Positions 52,297 to 64,000 of a DNA stretch of 64,000 nt are shown piece after piece. The notes under the pieces are model-generated. The model was not told the origin of the DNA, made no database searches, and saw nothing but the letters and a program-made list of their open reading frames with translations. Position 1 is the stretch's first letter. Every line of letters starts with the position of its first letter. Position numbers and translations under genes: made by a program. Source of the stretch: Apteryx mantelli (taxonomy: Eukaryota > Chordata > Aves > Apterygiformes > Apterygidae); the NCBI RefSeq assembly GCF_036417845.1, contig NC_089985.1, positions 33,004,583-33,068,582 of the forward strand, given 5' to 3'.

Positions 52297-53174
52297 TTTT
52301 CAATCCACCTCTTAGCCTGAAACTCTCTCTAACTAACGTTACAAGCTCAAGCGGTTTTTAAAGTGTTTGTCCACCTAGCTGCGATAAGGACCTCTTGTTT
52401 GAAGAAGGCATTACTGTCATTGCCTACTAAATTGAGGCTGAGCACTGCCTGGAAGCAGCATCCCCCTCCCTAAGCCCCTCTCCCGGGGGGGGCAGCACCG
52501 TTCCCCCCCCCCCCCCGCGGAAATAGCGGGAGGCCGAAGCGAGCGGGACGCCAGCCCGCTCCGTCCGAGCCTTTGGGGCTGGCAAACCCTCTGCTGCGCG
52601 TAACACCGCGCGGGTTTGTAACGATCACATGAAGCGGGAGGATTGCTTCACAGCTCTCCTTCCTTCCTGCCCTCCTCGCGCGCTCTTCCTCCTAATTGTT
52701 CTCTAAAATCCGACCTGGGGGTAAAAAGCGCTGGACAAACTCGGCCGTTGGCCCCAGCCGGAGACGGGATGCGGGGCTGGAGGCAGTTCTGTGCTCCGAG
52801 CTCTTTCCCTGCACCTGGGCCAGGTCTCCCGCCTGCACGAAGGACACAAATACTGGTGGAGGCAACGCGGGTGCGAGCCCTCGCGCAGGCGCCCGGCCAC
52901 CAGCCTGGCAGCTCAGCAGCAAATGAGAAAAACCTGCGATATTCCCTAGATTTTTTTTTTTTCCACTTAAAAAAACAAACGAACCTTCCCACCCTGTTCT
53001 CTTGGGATAGTAAACCCCCTTGCAAGCTTTTTGCCGCCTGCCTCGTGACTTTTGATGGCTGGATAGGGGCCGTCCTAGGGCTTCTGCCCCGTAAAGCACA
53101 GAACTGAGAGACCAAACTGCTGAGCAATGAGATGGGAGAGTGGAAGAAAGCAAGTGGAGGCTGCTTTGTAAAAC

Positions 53175-53180
53175 TTTATT
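53175..53180 (-). terminator. TAL1: TAL1 poly(A) signal (AATAAA)
   Basis: AATAAA on the minus strand, 2890 bases beyond the TAL1 stop, and the only canonical signal I find in that interval. A (TA)n(CA)n microsatellite lies just upstream of it in the transcript. Confidence 0.65.
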
Positions 53181-53204
53181 TAGAAATATCCTTGATATAT
53201 TCAT

Positions 53205-53235
53205 TATATATATATATTTATATATACACACACAT
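53205..53235. repeat. (TA)n(CA)n microsatellite
   Basis: TA run followed by a CA run, inside the inferred TAL1 3' UTR. Confidence 0.85.
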
Positions 53236-56069
53236 TACAACAAATGTGTTTTCTAAATAGCACATCCACAGTGGGTCGAGAATCAGGGTACCAGGTTTGG
53301 TTACTTCATTTCTGCAGAAAAAATGCAGAAATCCGAGGGGAGGGCGGGAGAGAAAGGGACAGGGCTGAAAAAAAATCGTAAGAGAATTCAATCACACGGT
53401 ACGACATTGACCGAAAGTGCTGTTTCGAACAGAAACGGGGTGATGTTCCACACACCGAGACATAAAGCAGGCAGGAGGAAAGATGGACAGAGGAAATGTA
53501 CCATTCAAATCACAATTAAAGTACAGCTATACATACCCCAGAGAGGTCTACGGTGTGTTCTGCTAGGAGGCTACAAACAGGGGCGCGTGTGTGTGTTTGT
53601 GTGCGTGTTGGAAAGGTTGTACCATTTTGTTAACTTTTCAGCTACCGAAAAAAAAATGTAGGGAACAAGGAATTTCTGAGCATCGGTGATCTTTCTTGCA
53701 ATGGTTTCCCCATAAAGGGTTTAAAACCGAGAATGCAGCTTTACCTGTGTGGCAGCGTCGCTCTCCCTCCCCAGGAAGGCTGGTGTTTGCAAGCAACGTC
53801 CGAGGGGACCCTCGCCAGCGGTGGCTCGGGGCCGTGCCCTGCAGCCCTGGCGGGGGGCACCGGGCTCCTGCCTGCTAAAACCCCTCTGCCCTCCTCTCCT
53901 ACCCCTCAGACCCAGACAAGCCAGTAACGAGCAACCCAAAATGTGGGACCGGTAGCAACTTCTCTTCTTCCTCGGCATCACTCCAACACCAGGTGCCTCT
54001 GCCCTTGCCCAGCCCCACCAGGTTTCCCCCCCCCTTATTAAAAGTCTCCATGCACAGGCAATCTTGACCTGGGAAGGATTTTTCCTCCTTTCCCCCAATT
54101 TAAGGTCAGCGAAGCTTCCAGTTTCCGAGGGTATGAGGGGGTAGCTGGAAACCCTTGTTCATGCCGGGATCCCTTCCTGGGCAATACCTTCCACTCAGCG
54201 CACCCTGCTGAGAAAAGCCAGCCTCACACATATTATTTACAAAAAGGAGAGAAGAGTTTAAAACAAGGGATAGAAATAACCAAACTCCAAAGTGAGCCTG
54301 GATCTAGCTTGCAAATAGCGGGGCCTGAATTCTCGCACACACACACACAAATCCTCCGTGTTTCCTGTACCTCAGCATCTCCAAAAAGGAATTAGCATGA
54401 TGGAAAGCGTCCTCACTCTGAGTATTTTTCCCTTACAAAGAATGGGGTATTTTTTTTAATGTGACATGGTGGAGATTTCTTTGCCTTGAAATCTCTGCAG
54501 CGTGTATGGACGGGCCTGGGGCAATTGCTCTGTCAGTCGTTAGACAGCGGGGTCGGGACGCCTGTACCGTGCCTGGGACGGGCACAGGTGAAGTCCTCAG
54601 CTCACGTCAGTCAGCATCGTACTTGCAGCTAGTGGAACAGCACCAATTTCTAGGGGTCATGAAACCGCCTCCTGCTTTTGAGTTGTTTTGCTTCTCAAAT
54701 GCCTTTCTGGAGGGCAGCAGCGGGTCAGAGGATTATTCCTGTTTTAGCATGATCAGGTTGATCACAGCCATCGATTCTGAAGCTATCTAAATTCTTGGGA
54801 ATGGAGGGTAATCCCATAGGTGCTACTAGCATTTCACCCCAAGATTGCGAGAGACTGTGGCCTCCTACCAGCCTCGGGCAGACAAGGATCCTGCTAATGC
54901 CTTATTTTGAATCCAGTGCCCGAAATCCAGCCTGTGAGAATTGGCAGAGGTGAACTATCACCATTTTCACACAATAAAACCAAAAAATTCGAAGCATACC
55001 ATTAAAACCCTTTTATAACCCTATGTACACACACATATCGTTGTTACACCATTGATTTTGTCTTTTGTTGCTTTTTTAATTAAAAAAAAGGAGCCCCCAG
55101 GTCCAAGGGGAAGCTTCACTAGCAATTTTTTTCCTTACCAATTCTGAAATTCATCTTCCTTGAAAGAAGCTCTGGCCCTACAGAAGCCAGGGGGAAACCT
55201 CTAGGTGACCACTACAGGCCTTGGATCTCACCCGCTGTGTGTTATCAGCGCAATGATCAGGGACTCGGAGGGCGGTGGAGAGCAGAAAACATCTATGTAC
55301 CTTTTTGTTCAGTGGATACTGCATGACGGTATTAAACAGAAGTAATCCCACGTCATAAATACAACACCCCAAACAATCCAAAGTTAGGTTTAAGGTTTAA
55401 GAAAAAGCAAAGGAAAAAAAAAAAAGAAGAGAAAAAGAAAAAGTCTTAATCCTTTTAATAGTTCTTTTGCTGAGGGCATTTTTCACCTCTTTAAAAAGGT
55501 ACAGTCAAAAGCTCTCAGACAACATGAACATGTTGCCACAGCTTCTGCTCAGACAAGTTGCATATACTTCTTTGCCACAGACTGGAGAAATGCTGTAGCA
55601 CTGTCAGATTTCAGCAGTCTCCAGTGCCACATGCCATTGGAAAGCATCGGTGGCCTCAGTTGGCAGTGAAAGAGGAGTTTCATGTTTCATGTCTAAGCTG
55701 GGTGACTATTCTGTTTAAAAACTGACAATTGTCAAATGGTCTGAAAACCCTCTAAATGCTGGAGAGGGGTCGGCCAGGTTTCATTCCCCTCCTCAGAGTC
55801 ATATTATGAGCAATATGTACAATGAAGATGACTTCAATGCTTTTCTTCTTTGTACGATCACGTACCTAAATGTCGAACGTCAATCTGTTTTGGTCTTGTT
55901 CTCAGCCAACTCCCTGTCCTCTCAGTCCTGGGGCTGCGAGAACTCGGAGCCCGAGTCCCCGGGGCCTTCTGTAAATGCAGAGTCAGAAATTCCAAGGGTA
56001 CAAATTCCAATATCCACATACTTAGGTCTTCCTTTCCCCTTTGTGCTTTAGGAGCAGTTTGGAAGGTCA

Positions 56070-56488
56070 TCATCGCTGTGCATTACCTTCTACAGGAAGA
56101 ATGGAGTGATGCAGACTCCGCGTGTGCTTTGAATCTAGTGTTTCATGTTCTTCCGTGAAGCTGTCTGGGCTTGCTGCTCCATCTAAAGAACTTCCACAGC
56201 TAGAGTTAGGAGACAACATGTCCTGCAGGAGGTCTTCCTGGACTATCCCAGAGTCTTTGTTCACCTTGCCCCTTTGGTTTCCCTCTTCCTCCTGGTCGTT
56301 GAGCAGCTTGGCCAGGAAGTTGATGTATTTCATAGCCAGGCGTAAAATCTCATTCTTGCTCAGTTTCTTGTCGGGTGGGTGAGTTGGGATGAGCTTGCGA
56401 AGTTCTGCAAAGGCTCCATTGACATTCTGCTGTCTCCACCTCTCTCGGCTATTGGTAAAAATGCGGCGAACCACTTTTGTATGAGGAC
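56070..56488 (-). CDS. TAL1: TAL1 last coding exon (bHLH and C-terminus)
   Basis: Acceptor ATTACAG. Encodes [20 protein letters not shown], the whole bHLH, and the C-terminal region with [20 protein letters not shown] and [11 protein letters not shown]. Ends [10 protein letters not shown] with the stop at 56070-56072. Confidence 0.98.
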
Positions 56489-59400
56489 CTGTAATTGCAG
56501 TGGTGCAGAATTAGGAGCAGCACTTAACAGGCCATTTATTACTTCACTGAACAGGTCACAGTTTCCCAAATTAACTGATTCATTTTAGTCACATAATTCA
56601 TCACCAAGTCAGTGAAATAGGAGTTTACAGCTAACTGGAAGCTAATCTGAGGAGCTGAGATATCCATAGCTTCTGTTCAATTCAATGGGAGTGAAAAATT
56701 GGCTTCTGTCTTTACAGCTGTCTGTTGAGATGCCTAAATTTAGCTCTCCAAGGAGGAAGGCTTAGGCCATGATGCACAGGCTAAAGCATAGGTAAAACCA
56801 GATGGACCCACATGACACATCTATTCTCTTTTTGGAGCGTCAGAGTAACTTCTGTTGTCATGAGTGAGACATTGTCTCTGTGCTAGGAGAGGGGACATCT
56901 ACCCATGAGCACTGTCCTATGGGAGCAGCAAGGCTGTAAATCACTATCAGGACTGCAGATCCTTAGGTCCATGGAAACCAGTCTATGTAAGGAGATCCTA
57001 TCATAAGATGCCTTTCTTTTTACTGTGTCCTTTCCACCCTGGCCTCCATGAGGCTCTAAAAGTGGAAGGACACAGTAATTTTATGAAACTGTAGAAGACC
57101 AACCATGACAGAACCCACTGTAAGATGGGAAGCATCACATACAATGGAAAACATCACAAAGTATGAAGCAAAGACATTCAAGTAACACCTCAATGAGTCC
57201 TACACTAAAGGGCAGGCTGGAATATTCCCACTCACACACGATCTCTCCCCTGTCGCCCAGCCTCTGAAATGCTTGCCTAACTACTCCATCCTGGTGGAAG
57301 TAAGCCCCTGACTGTGCTTAATTGTTTAAACCAACAGCTATTCCATCACCCAGGGGATCTAGCAAATGGGGCAGGGGGGAAGGGGCTTTCAGCCATGACT
57401 ATTTTTATATTGCAAAATTCTTGGCTGTTTTGACTGCAGCAGAGCAGCTGAACAGATATGATTTTTGAAACATCCTAGTAGAGCTGTGTTGTGACAGATC
57501 CCACCTGGCACGCCTGAGAAAAGGAAGCCTAATGTCACAGCTGACTGAACGCCGGTCACACTTTCTCCCCTTCAGGGGAGATTGAACCCCTTAGTGCGTC
57601 ACACAAAATACCCACTCTGCAGGGGGGCTGCACAGGAGCGCACTTCTGAGCATCCACAGTGACTACTACAGCAGAACAAAGCTGCCAGTTTCTCCAACCT
57701 GAAAGCAGCCAAACAGGTAGGGTGTGCAGAGATGTCACCATAGCATCTCCAGGAGCCACGGTGCTTGTCTGCATTGGGAATCTTCCCTACCTCCTCGCTT
57801 GGGGGCAAAAAAAATCCAGGCAAAGAAATAAAACAGCCAAAGAAGTGGAAAATGGGGAGGCCTGAGATCCTCCCAGATCCCTGCCCTGCAGGACAGGACC
57901 TCAGGGCACAGGAGGCATCCACCTGACCCTAAGAGAGGATCCTGCTCACTGCTCAGAGGAGGGGAAAAAGCCCAGGTGTCTGTCAAGGCACTGGGAGAAA
58001 ACATGTCCTTCCTGATCCCGAATGCTGTGATAAGTTCAACCCTTCATGTGACAGCGAGAACTGCCATAAAACAAAATGAATGAAAAATAGAAGCCAACAA
58101 CTTTCCTTTTCTCTCCCTCCTTTCTTAGGGGTTGTTTAATGGCTAAGGGCTTCCTGGGCTCCTGGCACCTGAGGGCTTTGCAAGCATCTCCTCAGGCGTG
58201 CTCAGGTGGAGAAGGACCATAGCCCAGACCACATAGGGCCCCCCAGGATAAGCCAGGGGATGTCAGAACAAGAAACTCATCTCAGACCTCTCAGATCCAG
58301 GTCTAATGCTCTAATAATGCCAATTTTCCACCCTCAGATAACATGTAATTGCCCTTTGGAAGAACCAACATGCAAGGGCTCAGGGAAAGGGAAAGTTTCT
58401 CGCTCTGGGTTTGTACAACTCGCTCGGCCCCAGGGCAAGGCACTGGGGACTAACGGGGCTTCGGCTGCAGCAGGTTGCCCAGCATCGTTAGAAAACACGC
58501 TACGATCTGCTACAATAACACAATAGTTTCAACACTTAAACGTTCCTTCCGGCTAAAAAAAAAAGTCAGCCTTGAATCTAGAGGGAGATGTAGTTTAAAT
58601 CCTTTTACCCATTTTTTGAAAGGGTATGAGAAAAAACTTAAGATACTGTTAGTTTTCCAAAAATCTCAGGAGACTGATCCAGTCTTCACAGGCACAAACT
58701 ATACACTTCATTCATTGGAAGTTAATGACTAAAAGGCATTTATTCATAAAATTTGAAATCAGAAGAAAGACCTGTCTCTTTTTTTTATCTGGGGGAACCT
58801 ATAATAAACTCTGGTACATTACACAAACTCTGACACCACTAAAATTTTTGATTCCTGCATGAAAACCAGTAACTGAATTAAAATATATCTTTTAGACAGA
58901 GATGAGGGTCTGACCAAAATATTTCAAGCAATGGAGAAATTCAAAATGCTTCATAGATTATTTGTGTTATAACAGAAGACATTTTTTCCTCATGATGAAA
59001 CTTGTTTCATAATTGATCCAAGCAGTTGGCTGAAAAACTTTGCCTGGATTTTGTTCTGACTGATTGATGCCTTTTTAAATTGCAAATAAAGATCCAAGGA
59101 AAACTAGTAAAAAGGTGAGCTTCCAAAGTTAGTGAATATTTCTGCAGACACTTTTCTATATTATTGTGACTATTTATATCTGTTGTAAACCTATTCAGTG
59201 AGCCAAACTTTTCCAAAAACTGATAAAAAACAGTTGCCCAAACCATCACTCTTTTCTTCCCTACAGAGGTGTTTTCAGCCTGGCTTCAGGACTCATTCTC
59301 ACTTTAGTGGTGGAGTTCCAGGATTGGGCAAAGGGGCTAAAGAAGGAAAAATCCTTCCAAAAATCCACAATAAAGCAGGAGGAGCAGGGGAAGCAGCACA

Positions 59401-62390
59401 GCCAACTGGTGCGAGCAAGGTCTCTGGTGTGCTGGGCAGGAGCTGCTGTGACACTGCTGGTGACATGCTGCCTTCTAAGGGACCACTGAGACATTTCCAG
59501 CCCACCAGCAGGCCCTTGAGTTATTGCTCTTTTCCTAGGTGCTGGAATAAGCTGCTACCCCAGCCGGCAGAGGTGGCGGGAGGGCCCATCATGGCATGCT
59601 GTTCCCATCCCCTGCAGCACAGAGCCCAGACGCGGGCAGCACCAATTACCTCTCTGCTGGGAGAGCACCAAGCACCCTGCAAGACTCTCCTGCCTTCCTG
59701 CATCTCTTGCGCACTAAGAAACCTGAGCAGACCTGCAGGAGCAGGGCTCCAGCATGCTGAGTTTGCTGCTCGGCAGCTCACGATCAGAGCAGACTGAGCA
59801 GATGCCTCAGCACGGGATGCACATCCCTACCACTTGCTCTTTTTCAGGAGGCACCACCTATTCTCTCCCCCAAATTCTCCTTCCAGTCTTGTGAATTCAC
59901 ATGATCCAGGATCTAGAGGATTGAGCCCAATCTATACACCTGATCTATTACCCGGCCAGCACATATCCAGCCATCTGTCTGACAATTTGGTTACACACCA
60001 TCTCTGTAAACCTCAGCACCTAATTTAACAGCAGGTAAGTCTAAAGCTTTACTCAGACACCGTGATTTGGTGGACACCGCTGTGTTCTGGTTTCACAGCT
60101 TGAACTGTAACCATTAAGTGTGTGGATTCAAACCAAGATAAGACAACCTGATTGTACTTTCACACGGTGAGAGACAGCCCCTGCCCCACGGTCTAAATAG
60201 ACCAGACAGACAGAAGAAAGTGGGGACAGAAAGACTGATATACACAGAAAATGAAACGAGCTCATAATTTCATATTATATTATTTATAAATGATGTGGAT
60301 TATGATTTGATTTGACTCTAAATTAACTAGGTTGAAGGAAAGGGACAGCAAGGTAAAAGGAAAGAGGGAATTGTCTGGCTCTTGGTGCTTGAAATACACC
60401 GCTTAAAATTGCTGAAGAGAAAACGTTTCAATGGATCTCATTTGTATGGGCTGCTAAGGCTGCAGATAAATGTGTCAGTCTTCCACGTGCAAATTGTTCT
60501 TGAAAATACCCATTTACACGTGCAGCACTTCCTCCTGCACGGGGACTCCTGCAAACCGAGCCGGCTGCCTGGGAAAGGTAGCGGGATCCTATCCTGCCTT
60601 TTTACTGCCTTCTTTTCTTTGAAATTATCTTTCCAGCCTGACAGGGATCCCCGGGGATCCCCCACCCGGGCTCTCTGCTTGGACACCAAACTTGTCAGCG
60701 TCAGCTTCTGCTCCCGGACTCTGGCACGAGACTGGAGCCCACACGGGCTATTTCTGCTCGGCAGGCTGCAGCACAGCGTCGGTTATACTGAATCAAGCTT
60801 CAGACAAGCTAGCAAAGGTACCAGCCACAATCCGGTTTTGACCCTGCAGAGCTTAGCACAGGCTTATTCTTTTGCTTCTAGGCAATTTAAAGGCAGTTTG
60901 GATCTTCCTACACAAGGGTCTGGTCTGCGTTATATGAATGTCTCTTGGCTGAAAGGGTTTGCAGACACAGCATGTCGCTATAATGGCCCTGATCCAGCCT
61001 TTGCACTTCAACAAAGACTTAAATTTAGTGGCTCCTTTGGATTTAAACTCAAAGCAATTTGCAGAACAGGGATGTAATTACCCGTGCGCTGACCTGCTTG
61101 GCTGAGTGCGAGCAGATGCCCGGAGCGCGCTGCTGGCCGGTAACTCGGACGGATCCGGGCTCTGCTACCCAGGAGCCCTAACCGGAGCGGGACGAGCTAC
61201 CGTGCCATCACCGGGACCCTCTGTTCCCGTTAGGATTTGGGGTTTCAGTCCCAGCGCAGGGCACCGTGCAGCAGTTTACCCACTTCAACCCACAGCCAAC
61301 ATCCCTCCCGCCCCGGACGCGGCGGCCCCAGGCGCAGGCAGAAAGCTCTCACCGTCGGTGATCTCCATCTCGTACGGGGAGGGTCTCCTCTTGACGCGGT
61401 TGCCGCCGTACATGGAGAAGGAGTCCGGCTCCCCGAAGAACCCGCTGCGGGCGAGAGGCGGAGAGCGGTGAGGACGCGCCCGGCTCCGCGCCCGCGGGCG
61501 GCTCTGCCCGCCGACAGCGCCCGCGCCCGCGGCGGCGCGCGGAGCGAGGCCCCTCCGAGGGAGTTCCCTCGCCCCCCGCGCTTATTCGCGGGTTAATCCG
61601 CGGACGCGGAGCCGAGAGAGCGCCCGTGGATATCAAGCAGCTCCTGACAAGCATCACATTTACTTGCAGCCCCTTTTTCTTCCTGCGCTACGTTTCAATA
61701 GGGGATCGCGATATAAACGTTTAATATCTGTTCTACCTGTGGGGAATTTTTTCTTCCAGAAAGGACAGCTGCTCGTTTGGCTTTGGGGTTTGGTTTGTTT
61801 TTTCCTTTCTTCTTTCGCAAACTTAGAAGCATGCAACCCCGCGATGACTAAGACATGCAGAGCCCCGCGCAGAAAAAGGGAGCCTCCCGCCGCCCCGAGC
61901 CGCCCCCGAGCGCCCCGGGACAGCGGGCCCGGGCCCGGGCAGGGGCCGAGCGCGGGGGCACGGACCTGTTGATGGTGGCCAGCGGCTGGCCCAGGTTGTA
62001 GAGCATGGCCCTGCCGGGGGGCTGCAGCGGGAGCGCGGGGGGGCTCAGCTGCACCATGCGGGCCTCGCAGGCGGCCTCGGCGGCGCGGCACGGCTCGGCG
62101 CCCGGCGCTCTCTGCATCGCCTCCCCCGGCGCCTCCCGGCCTTTTATGTCCAGGGAGCCCCCCCGGCGCACCAGCTCGATGACGGGCACGGCGGCGGCGG
62201 GGGGCCCGGGGGAGGGCCGGCCCGCCTCCTTGGCCGCCCCGTTGAGCAGCAGCTGGGGGTCTCCCGGCGCCTCCATCCCCCCGCGGCTGCTCTCCGGCTC
62301 GCTCGTGTTTTCCGCTTCCGACTCGTGCCGCCGGGGGGGCCGGGCATCGCGGGGGTCACTGGGGGGCGGCGGGGCGGGCGGCCTGTCCAT
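56070..62390 (-). CDS. TAL1: TAL1 (SCL) bHLH transcription factor, three coding exons
   Basis: TAL1 is a class II bHLH factor that pairs with E proteins (E2A/HEB), binds E-boxes and works with LMO2, LDB1 and GATA1/2 in the nucleus. It is needed for blood and early vascular development. Coding exons are 61966-62390, 61353-61444 and 56070-56488. They join in phase (2, then 1) to give 311 aa, the length I recall for chicken TAL1. Residues 1-140 are a Pro/Ala-rich activation region with the conserved blocks VIELVRRGG and [10 protein letters not shown]164 in RRPSPYE matches the human PKA-site serine. The bHLH domain covers residues 179-238: basic [17 protein letters not shown], helix 1 [14 protein letters not shown], helix 2 [16 protein letters not shown]39 (GGMEAP) is a possible internal start. 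No lesion is seen. I chose M1 because an acceptor lies four bases upstream, as expected for non-coding 5' exons. Confidence 0.97.
61353..61444 (-). CDS. TAL1: TAL1 middle coding exon
   Basis: 92 bases, phase 2 to phase 1. Encodes [20 protein letters not shown] then [11 protein letters not shown]. Acceptor CCCGCAG, donor GTGAGAG. Confidence 0.97.
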
Positions 62391-62394
62391 CGTC
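61966..62394 (-). CDS. TAL1: TAL1 first coding exon (ATG at 62390)
   Basis: Acceptor CTCCGCAG, four untranslated bases, then [20 protein letters not shown] and on to [13 protein letters not shown], with the donor AG|GTCCG at 61965. Very GC-rich. The upstream acceptor shows that at least one non-coding exon precedes it. Confidence 0.95.
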
Positions 62395-62539
62395 CTGCGG
62401 AGAGAGGCGGCGGTGAGGGGCGGCCGAGCGGGGCCGGGCCCCGAGCCGCCCCGGCGGGAGGAACCGCGCGGTGCCCCCGCCGTCGCGGGGCCGCGCCCGC
62501 GCCCTCCCTCGTGCAGCGCCCGGACCCCGCGGAGCCGGC

Positions 62540-62632
62540 CGGCGCCGTGACGTCACGGAACGCTCGGACCCCGCGGAGCCGTGACGTCATGGAACACTCG
62601 CAGCCCGCGGAGCCGTGACGTCGCAGAGCGCC
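62540..62632. repeat. Imperfect repeats of a CCGTGACGTCA-type unit (CRE motifs)
   Basis: CCGTGACGTCA, then CCGTGACGTCA, then CCGTGACGTCG recur at roughly 35-36 base spacing, each followed by a similar GC-rich spacer with CCCGCGGAGCC. Two copies contain TGACGTCA, the full CREB/ATF site. It lies in the intron just upstream of the TAL1 start codon. Confidence 0.75.
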
Positions 62633-63179
62633 CGCACCCCGCGGCCGCGCCGCTGCCCCCGGGCCCGGGCGCGCGGCGGCGGCGGCAGCTGCCCGCATCG
62701 CCCGCTCGCAGCGGCAGAGCCGCGGGGCGCTGAAGCCGTTATGCGCCGAGCGCTGCAATAATAAATTCCGCTAATGCAACCACCGCCGCAGCGGCCGGTT
62801 GAGAAACGCGCGGCGAGGGTGCGCCGCTGCGGCGAGGAGCGCTTTCGACGGGACGTGTATTAAATTATGCGGGCAAATTACGACGGGGCGGGAGAAGGCT
62901 CAGTGCCTCGGCCTGGGGAAGCGCTGCCCGCTTTAAGCCTCCCGCTTTGTTCGCCGCCCAAGCGGAACCCGCTGCTCCCCCCCGCCAGACACGCTGCGGC
63001 CCGGCCTACGGGGACACGGGCCGCCGGGAGCAGCCCGGCGCCGGGCACCCGGCCCAGGCACGCAGCCTCGGCTGGGCCCGCAGGACCGCCGCTCCTCGTA
63101 ATTTTAGTGTTTTATTTATGGGTTTTGTTTGTCTTTTTTAAACAGCAAAATATACCTCAAGTCACTCTTTGGGGGAGAG

Positions 63180-63700
63180 GGGGTTAAAACAATATATAGC
63201 TAAGTAAATCCCCCCCATGCATTACCTAATGCAGGAAGAAGGAAGAGGCCAGGCGCTTTGCACGGAGCAGCCTTTCATTCGCGATTGCACATGATTATTG
63301 TCTCCAGCGTCCCCCGCTCCCTTCTCAATTATAACGATTATTATCGGGACAAGGCACCTAACGCTGAGGGAGGGAGGGATATCGCGACTATTTCCACGTA
63401 ATTTCTCCCACCACCCCCCTCGTTCGAGTTTTTCCTATAAATAAGGGGCTTCGCCGACCAGAAAGTTGAAACATTTCGGCTCTCATTCCCAATCTTCCTG
63501 CTGGTTTGTGTTGAGTAATTTTTTTTTTCCCTCGTTTCTGCTGGGCTAATTGAACCCGATCGTTGAATTGCGAGAGAAAACCAATTTTCGCCATATCTCT
63601 ACATCTCTCTTGAGGAAAAAAAAAAGATCCAAAGCACGAGCTTTCTGCCTTCCCTCCAGCCCCCTCCCCGCCAGCCGTCTAGAAAGAAAATCTAATTGAC
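63180..63700. promoter_or_regulatory. AT-rich candidate conserved element upstream of the TAL1 coding exons
   Basis: An abrupt AT-rich block between the CpG island and the non-coding exon at 63834-63882. It has CACCC boxes and, on the plus strand, CCTATAAATAAGG near 63434, which reads as a TATA or MEF2-type element. The block has the texture of conserved non-coding DNA. Whether it is promoter, enhancer or antisense start cannot be told from one sequence. Confidence 0.4.
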
Positions 63701-63833
63701 TATTCCGATATTGTATAGAAGAGATTACTCACATGTGTCATATTTAAGTAGGGACACCGCAAGTCTCTCCTGTTTCAACAAAAGCGCTCTCAGTGTCAGG
63801 CTGAATTTACTCCTCCCACCTCAAGGTACTTAC

Positions 63834-63882
63834 GACTTTATAGAGAGGAAGGACACCCGCATCGGGATAAAACTGCTAAATC
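63834..63882 (-). other. TAL1: Probable TAL1 non-coding 5' exon
   Basis: On the minus strand a long pyrimidine tract ending CTTCCTCCCAG (63883-63885) precedes 49 bases that end at a perfect donor GTAAGT (63828-63833). There is no ATG in it. It could splice to the acceptor of the first coding exon (62395-62397). Mammalian TAL1 has several non-coding 5' exons. A second, weaker candidate exon is 63733-63769 (donor GTGAGT). Confidence 0.5.
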
Positions 63883-64000
63883 CTGGGAGGAAGAGAAAGG
63901 GGGTGGGGGGGGAGAAGAGAGGAGAGGGTGGATCTCTTGGGCCCGGGTTGCTAAAGATCAGTGGCGAGCGGGGTGCAGGGGAGACGGGCGGGGAGGCCCC

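Larger units (their letters stand above)
36061..53150. other. Intergenic region between PDZK1IP1 and TAL1
   Basis: About 17 kb without a recognised protein-coding exon. It holds simple repeats, MIR-like remnants, a 41-bp tandem repeat, a broad CpG-rich stretch (45.9-49.9 kb) and a motif cluster at 51.6 kb, all listed separately. Open frames up to 268 codons in the CpG-rich part show no family similarity. AT-rich segments at about 40.86-41.2 kb and 49.92-50.6 kb look like candidate conserved elements. In mouse the equivalent interval carries the Tal1 stem-cell enhancer. Confidence 0.6.
53155..56069 (-). other. TAL1: TAL1 3' UTR (about 2.9 kb)
   Basis: Runs from the stop codon to just past the AATAAA at 53175-53180. 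Long 3' UTRs are typical of TAL1. It contains U-rich tracts (transcript sense) around 55390-55440, a (CA)n run near 54337 on the plus strand and the (TA)n(CA)n repeat near 53205-53235. No open frame in it looks coding. Confidence 0.65.
61080..63090 (-). promoter_or_regulatory. TAL1: CpG island over TAL1 first coding exons
   Basis: Dense CpG and GC spanning both upstream coding exons and about 700 bases of intron beyond the ATG. It ends abruptly at an AT-rich block near 63.1 kb. TAL1 is a Polycomb-regulated developmental gene with a broad CpG island in mammals, which fits. Limits are by eye. Confidence 0.75.

Overview
This is a piece of a vertebrate nuclear genome, most likely a bird. It is intron-rich, fairly compact, poor in recognisable young repeats, and its TAL1 and PDZK1IP1 products look avian from memory of the chicken proteins. 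The gene order is the conserved block CYP4 - PDZK1IP1 (MAP17) - TAL1 (SCL), which is known from human, mouse and chicken. No prokaryotic features are present. I recognised no retrovirus, LTR element or other virus-derived element.

Layout. 1-6789: no gene recognised; one strong hairpin at 4486-4560. 6790-14776 (+): a 12-exon cytochrome P450 of family 4. Every exon is recognisable and all splice phases agree, but exons 1 and 6 each need a one-base frame change, so it is either a young pseudogene or contains assembly errors. 14777-25680: non-coding, with MIR-like SINE remnants, a long pyrimidine tract and two clusters of GATA motifs, one containing the exact TAL1-complex spacing CAGGTG-N9-GATA. 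25694-35407 (-): PDZK1IP1, five coding exons, 126 aa, with an extra 33-base exon that I do not find in the human protein as I remember it; its promoter lies in a CpG island. 35408-53150: non-coding, with a three-copy 41-bp tandem repeat, an orphan CpG-rich stretch (about 45.9-49.9 kb) and an Ets/GATA/RUNX motif cluster at 51.6 kb. 53155-63882 and beyond (-): TAL1, three coding exons, 311 aa, with a 2.9 kb 3' UTR, a CpG island over the first coding exon and at least one probable non-coding 5' exon.

How the parts fit. TAL1 is the bHLH master regulator of blood stem cells and red cells. In mouse its transcription depends on enhancers downstream of the gene: a stem-cell enhancer (+18/19) between Tal1 and Map17, and an erythroid enhancer (+40) beyond Map17. 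Here the Ets/GATA/RUNX cluster at 51.6 kb and the CAGGTG-N9-GATA region at 19.2-19.5 kb sit in those two relative positions, which makes them the most interesting non-coding candidates in the window. PDZK1IP1 is a small membrane adaptor that lies inside this regulatory domain. The CYP4 gene is a separate metabolic gene at its edge.
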